NCBI GenBank assembly: GCA_023387295.1
Contig: JAEWIG010000079.1
Span: 1 to 7,795 of the forward strand
Length of the DNA: 7,795 nucleotides
From: Bacillota bacterium
GTDB taxonomy: Bacteria > Bacillota > Bacilli > Bacillales > Cytobacillaceae
Direction: 5' to 3'
Below, piece after piece: positions 5,370 to 7,795 of this stretch (positions are counted from its first letter, which is position 1; each line of letters opens with the position of its first letter). The notes below the pieces were generated by a model. It was not told where the DNA came from, made no database searches, and saw only the letters and a program-made list of their open reading frames with translations. The translations under genes and the position numbers were made by a program.

Positions 5370-7328
5370 TTATGCTGTTTGAGTATTCGGTGTTTGATCG
5401 CCTCGTTTAAAAATAAACTGAAGAACGATGACAACAACGAAAATAACCATGCCGATAATATCAGATAAGCCTTCTGGATAAATTAAAAGAATTCCTCCGA
5501 TTAAACTTAAGACTCTTTCGAATCCATTAAGCTTACGGATCCAATATCCGATTACGCCTGCTCCAATTGCCATCATACCAGCAACAGCGGTCATGATAAC
5601 CCAGACTAAGTAGTACCATGTCGTGTCTATCATTAATAATTCAGGTGATAGAACAAACATATATGGAATTATAAATGCGGCTATGGCCAACTTCGCCGAG
5701 CTGATACCTGTTTTTATCGGATCTCCTCCAGATACACCTGCAGCTGCAAAAGCAGCAAGGGCAACCGGAGGCGTAATATCTGCCACAATGCCAAAGTAAA
5801 ACACAAACAAATGCGCAGGCAGGTCTGGTACACCTAGTAAAATAATCGCTGGAGCTGCAATCGTTGACGTAATAACATAGTTTGCAGTGGTTGGAGATCC
5901 CATTCCTAGAACTAATGCAGCAAGCATTGTCAGCATTAATGTCGGAATTAAGGCACCGCCTGCTAAGTCAAGCAATCCATTAGCCAGCTTAAGTCCTAGA
6001 CCTGTCTTTGTTACAACCCCAACAATAATCCCTGCAGCCGCAGTTGCTGAGGCAACACCAAGTGCTGTACGGGCACCATCGACAAGAGCATCAATGGCAT
6101 CCTTGAAGCTAATTCTCGTTTCTTTACGAATCGCACTTACGCCAATTGTCACAACAATAGACCATAAAGCGGCTCGAATAACACTCATACCACTCATTAG
6201 GAGGACAATAACCGTAAGAATCGGTAGTAGCAAGTAAATTTTGCTTAATACTTCTTTTTTATTTGGCATTTCTTCGTCTTTGAGTCCACGAAGGCCAACC
6301 CTCTTAGCTTCAAAGTGAGTCATAATCCAAATCCCTGTGAAATAAAGCAAAGCTGGAATCGCAGCAGCTTTCGCGATTTCCCAATATGTAATGCCACCGA
6401 TAAACTCTACCATAAGGAAGGCTGCTGCACCCATAACAGGAGGCATCAGCTGTCCACCTGTAGAAGCAGCTGCTTCTACTCCACCCGCAAATTCTTTTTT
6501 ATAGCCAAGTTTTTTCATCATTGGAATCGTGAAAGAACCTGAAGTAACAACGTTTGCAACGGAACTACCACTTATCGTTCCTTGTAAAGCACTAGAGAAA
6601 ATGGCAACTTTTGCAGGACCTCCGATTCTTTTTCCTGCAATTGTCAAAGCTAAGTCATTAAAGTATTGACCGACCCCAGTTTTAACGAGGAAAGCTCCAA
6701 ATAATAGAAATAAGAAAATAAAGGTCGATGATACACCTAATGGAGTACCTAGGATTCCTTCTGTCGTAAAGAACATCGTTTGTACTAATCGATGTAAATC
6801 TAATCCTCGATGCGCTAGAAATCCTGGCATATAAGGACCGTATACAGCATAGGCCAAAAATAAGGTTGCAATAATTGTAATCGGTAAGCCAACTGCACGG
6901 CGAGTAGCTTCTAATACGAGAATAATCGCCAATAACCCAATGTAGAAATCAAGGTCTGTAAGGCGTCCTACTCGCATAACCAAATCATCAATCATTAGTG
7001 GCCAGTAGGCACCTACCGCAACGGCTGCAATCGCCAAAATAATATCATACCATGCAGGTTTATGCTTCAAGCCCCGATTTTTTTTTCTTGCTGGAAATAG
7101 TAAGAAAACAAGTGAAAGCGCAAATCCTAGGTGAATGGAACGCTGAAGTTGGGCAGTAAGCATTCCAAAAATTCCTGTATAAAGCTGAAATAATGAGAAG
7201 GATAGCAGTCCTAAAAAAACAACCCATCCAAATATCCCTTTTAGCTTTCTCGTCCCTGCTTCCGGATCATACTTTTCTAGCAGGGCCTGTTGTTCTTCCT
7301 GAGACAATGATTCATGTTGATTGCTCAA
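5370..7328 (-). CDS. TRAP transporter permease, fused DctQ-DctM (TAXI type)
   Basis: A 652-residue integral membrane protein, the size of fused small (4 TM) plus large (12 TM) subunits of tripartite ATP-independent periplasmic transporters. A soluble N-terminus (1-30) precedes DctQ-like TMs at about 31-160. The DctM part carries GTISGSSVANVVTSGSFTIP (250-269), ASTGGQLMPPVMG (288-300), GMGSPTTANYVI (475-486) and FGIVADITPPVALAAFAAAG (512-531), which are hallmark segments. Family knowledge: this form works with a TAXI-type extracytoplasmic binding protein and uses an ion gradient to import a solute, often an organic acid. The substrate is unknown here. The start is TTG (7326-7328) with AAAGGAG (7338-7344) 9 bases away, inside the end of the DUF1850 gene, which it overlaps by 17 bases. 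The terminator is at 5328-5358. Confidence 0.95.
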   Translation of the reverse strand: MSNQHESLSQEEQQALLEKYDPEAGTRKLKGIFGWVVFLGLLSFSLFQLYTGIFGMLTAQLQRSIHLGFALSLVFLLFPARKKNRGLKHKPAWYDIILAIAAVAVGAYWPLMIDDLVMRVGRLTDLDFYIGLLAIILVLEATRRAVGLPITIIATLFLAYAVYGPYMPGFLAHRGLDLHRLVQTMFFTTEGILGTPLGVSSTFIFLFLLFGAFLVKTGVGQYFNDLALTIAGKRIGGPAKVAIFSSALQGTISGSSVANVVTSGSFTIPMMKKLGYKKEFAGGVEAAASTGGQLMPPVMGAAAFLMVEFIGGITYWEIAKAAAIPALLYFTGIWIMTHFEAKRVGLRGLKDEEMPNKKEVLSKIYLLLPILTVIVLLMSGMSVIRAALWSIVVTIGVSAIRKETRISFKDAIDALVDGARTALGVASATAAAGIIVGVVTKTGLGLKLANGLLDLAGGALIPTLMLTMLAALVLGMGSPTTANYVITSTIAAPAIILLGVPDLPAHLFVFYFGIVADITPPVALAAFAAAGVSGGDPIKTGISSAKLAIAAFIIPYMFVLSPELLMIDTTWYYLVWVIMTAVAGMMAIGAGVIGYWIRKLNGFERVLSLIGGILLIYPEGLSDIIGMVIFVVVIVLQFIFKRGDQTPNTQTA

Positions 7329-7795
7329 GGATATTCACTCCTTTCAAATACTGTAAAACATTTACATTTTTCACTTTAATCCTAACCCAAGTACCTGGTG
7401 CAATGTAGTCTGCCAGTGGATAGTCTCTCTCTTGATAAATGACAGTGTGGTTTGCACGAACCTGTCCAATTCGGAGATCAAAAAAAGGAAATACACGCTT
7501 CATATTTTTCAAATAATATTTTCCATCCTTTTGTTCAAATACCTCACCGTCTGAAGCATTTTCAGGCATGCCGATTGCAAAGTCTTCGTACATCAGCTCA
7601 TACTGCTGTATATACCCTTTTTTTGTAACTTGATAGCTTTCAATCACATCTGACAAATGGATGGAATGAGTGTATTTAATTTTAAATTTATCTTCCTTTG
7701 AAAAAGGGATGTAGGCAAGGGTTTTTCCGGTGTCTTGAAATTCAAAAACAAGTGCTTGCCTGATTGGAATGAGTAACATTAATGTGATGGATATT
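7312..7795 (-). CDS. DUF1850 protein, partial at its N-terminus
   Basis: A small protein of the DUF1850 family, regularly found beside TAXI-TRAP permeases. Recognisable segments (numbered from the internal Met at 7779) are IKYTHSIHLSDVIESY (34-49), YEDFAIGMPENASDGEVFE (64-82) and DGKYYLKNMKRVFPFFDLRIG (85-105). An ATG exists at 7777-7779, but it has no ribosome site, the frame stays open upstream to the edge, and the residues there (ISITLMLLIPIRQALVF) read like the end of a hydrophobic N-terminal helix. The true start is therefore probably beyond 7795, and the protein is probably membrane-anchored with its domain outside the cell. It overlaps the TRAP gene by 17 bases, indicating co-translation. 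Its molecular role is unknown; a part in assembly or in binding-protein docking is only a guess. Confidence 0.88.
   Translation of the reverse strand, partial: ISITLMLLIPIRQALVFEFQDTGKTLAYIPFSKEDKFKIKYTHSIHLSDVIESYQVTKKGYIQQYELMYEDFAIGMPENASDGEVFEQKDGKYYLKNMKRVFPFFDLRIGQVRANHTVIYQERDYPLADYIAPGTWVRIKVKNVNVLQYLKGVNILEQST
7338..7344 (-). promoter_or_regulatory. Ribosome binding site inside DUF1850 gene that fixes the TRAP TTG start
   Basis: AAAGGAG on the minus strand, 9 bases before TTG at 7328, and embedded in the final codons of the upstream gene. It supports the TTG start and translational coupling. Confidence 0.75.

Noticed and set aside
7352..7366. TGTAAA-N3-TTTACA palindrome resembling a cre or other operator
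   Set aside because: It has the wrong spacing for a CcpA cre site and lies within DUF1850 codons (VNVL) inside the operon. It may be chance, though a weak hairpin before the TRAP ribosome site cannot be excluded.
1..7795. CRISPR array, phage genes or toxin-antitoxin pair
   Set aside because: No regularly spaced direct repeats, no phage-like proteins and no small gene pair were found on either strand.

Overview
The window is AT-rich, with AAAGGAG-type ribosome binding sites, a Bacillus-style tRNA-Val, UUG start codons and U-tailed hairpin terminators. Together these point to a Gram-positive Firmicute, most likely a Bacillaceae member (inference; no species can be named). All protein genes except one are on the minus strand.

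Left (1-660, minus): the 5' part of a secreted protein gene leaves the window at base 1. It starts with UUG. Upstream is a promoter-like motif of the extracytoplasmic-function (ECF) sigma type. A U-tailed hairpin at 605-655 ends the next gene upstream. Middle-left (683-3296): a 14-TM DHA2 (EmrB/QacA/LmrB-like) drug efflux pump is divergent from a TetR-family regulator. Their 184-bp gap holds a promoter for each gene and a perfect 8-bp-arm palindrome in the efflux leader, so this looks like a locally regulated efflux module. The 'repressor' is about 100 residues longer than a usual TetR protein.

Middle (3297-3741): no protein gene. A 192-base region (3307-3498) is closed by a near-perfect 14-bp long-range inverted repeat, contains further nested hairpins, and is followed by a T-run. 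It is the least explained part of the window: an undescribed structured RNA, an unusual terminator, or a small non-autonomous repeat. A single tRNA-Val(GAC) gene on the minus strand follows, with its own promoter and a C(UUCG)G hairpin terminator.

Middle-right (3742-5263, minus): a two-gene ABC transporter, ATPase then ABC-2-like permease, separated by 4 bases and probably translationally coupled. Right (5370-7795, minus): a fused TRAP transporter permease (DctQ+DctM, TAXI type), followed by its terminator and preceded by an overlapping DUF1850 gene that runs off the right edge. The substrate-binding subunit would be expected just beyond the right edge.

I do not see a clear new defence or mobile system. 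The most promising leads are the structured 3307-3498 element, the ECF-type promoter of the secreted protein, and the efflux palindrome.
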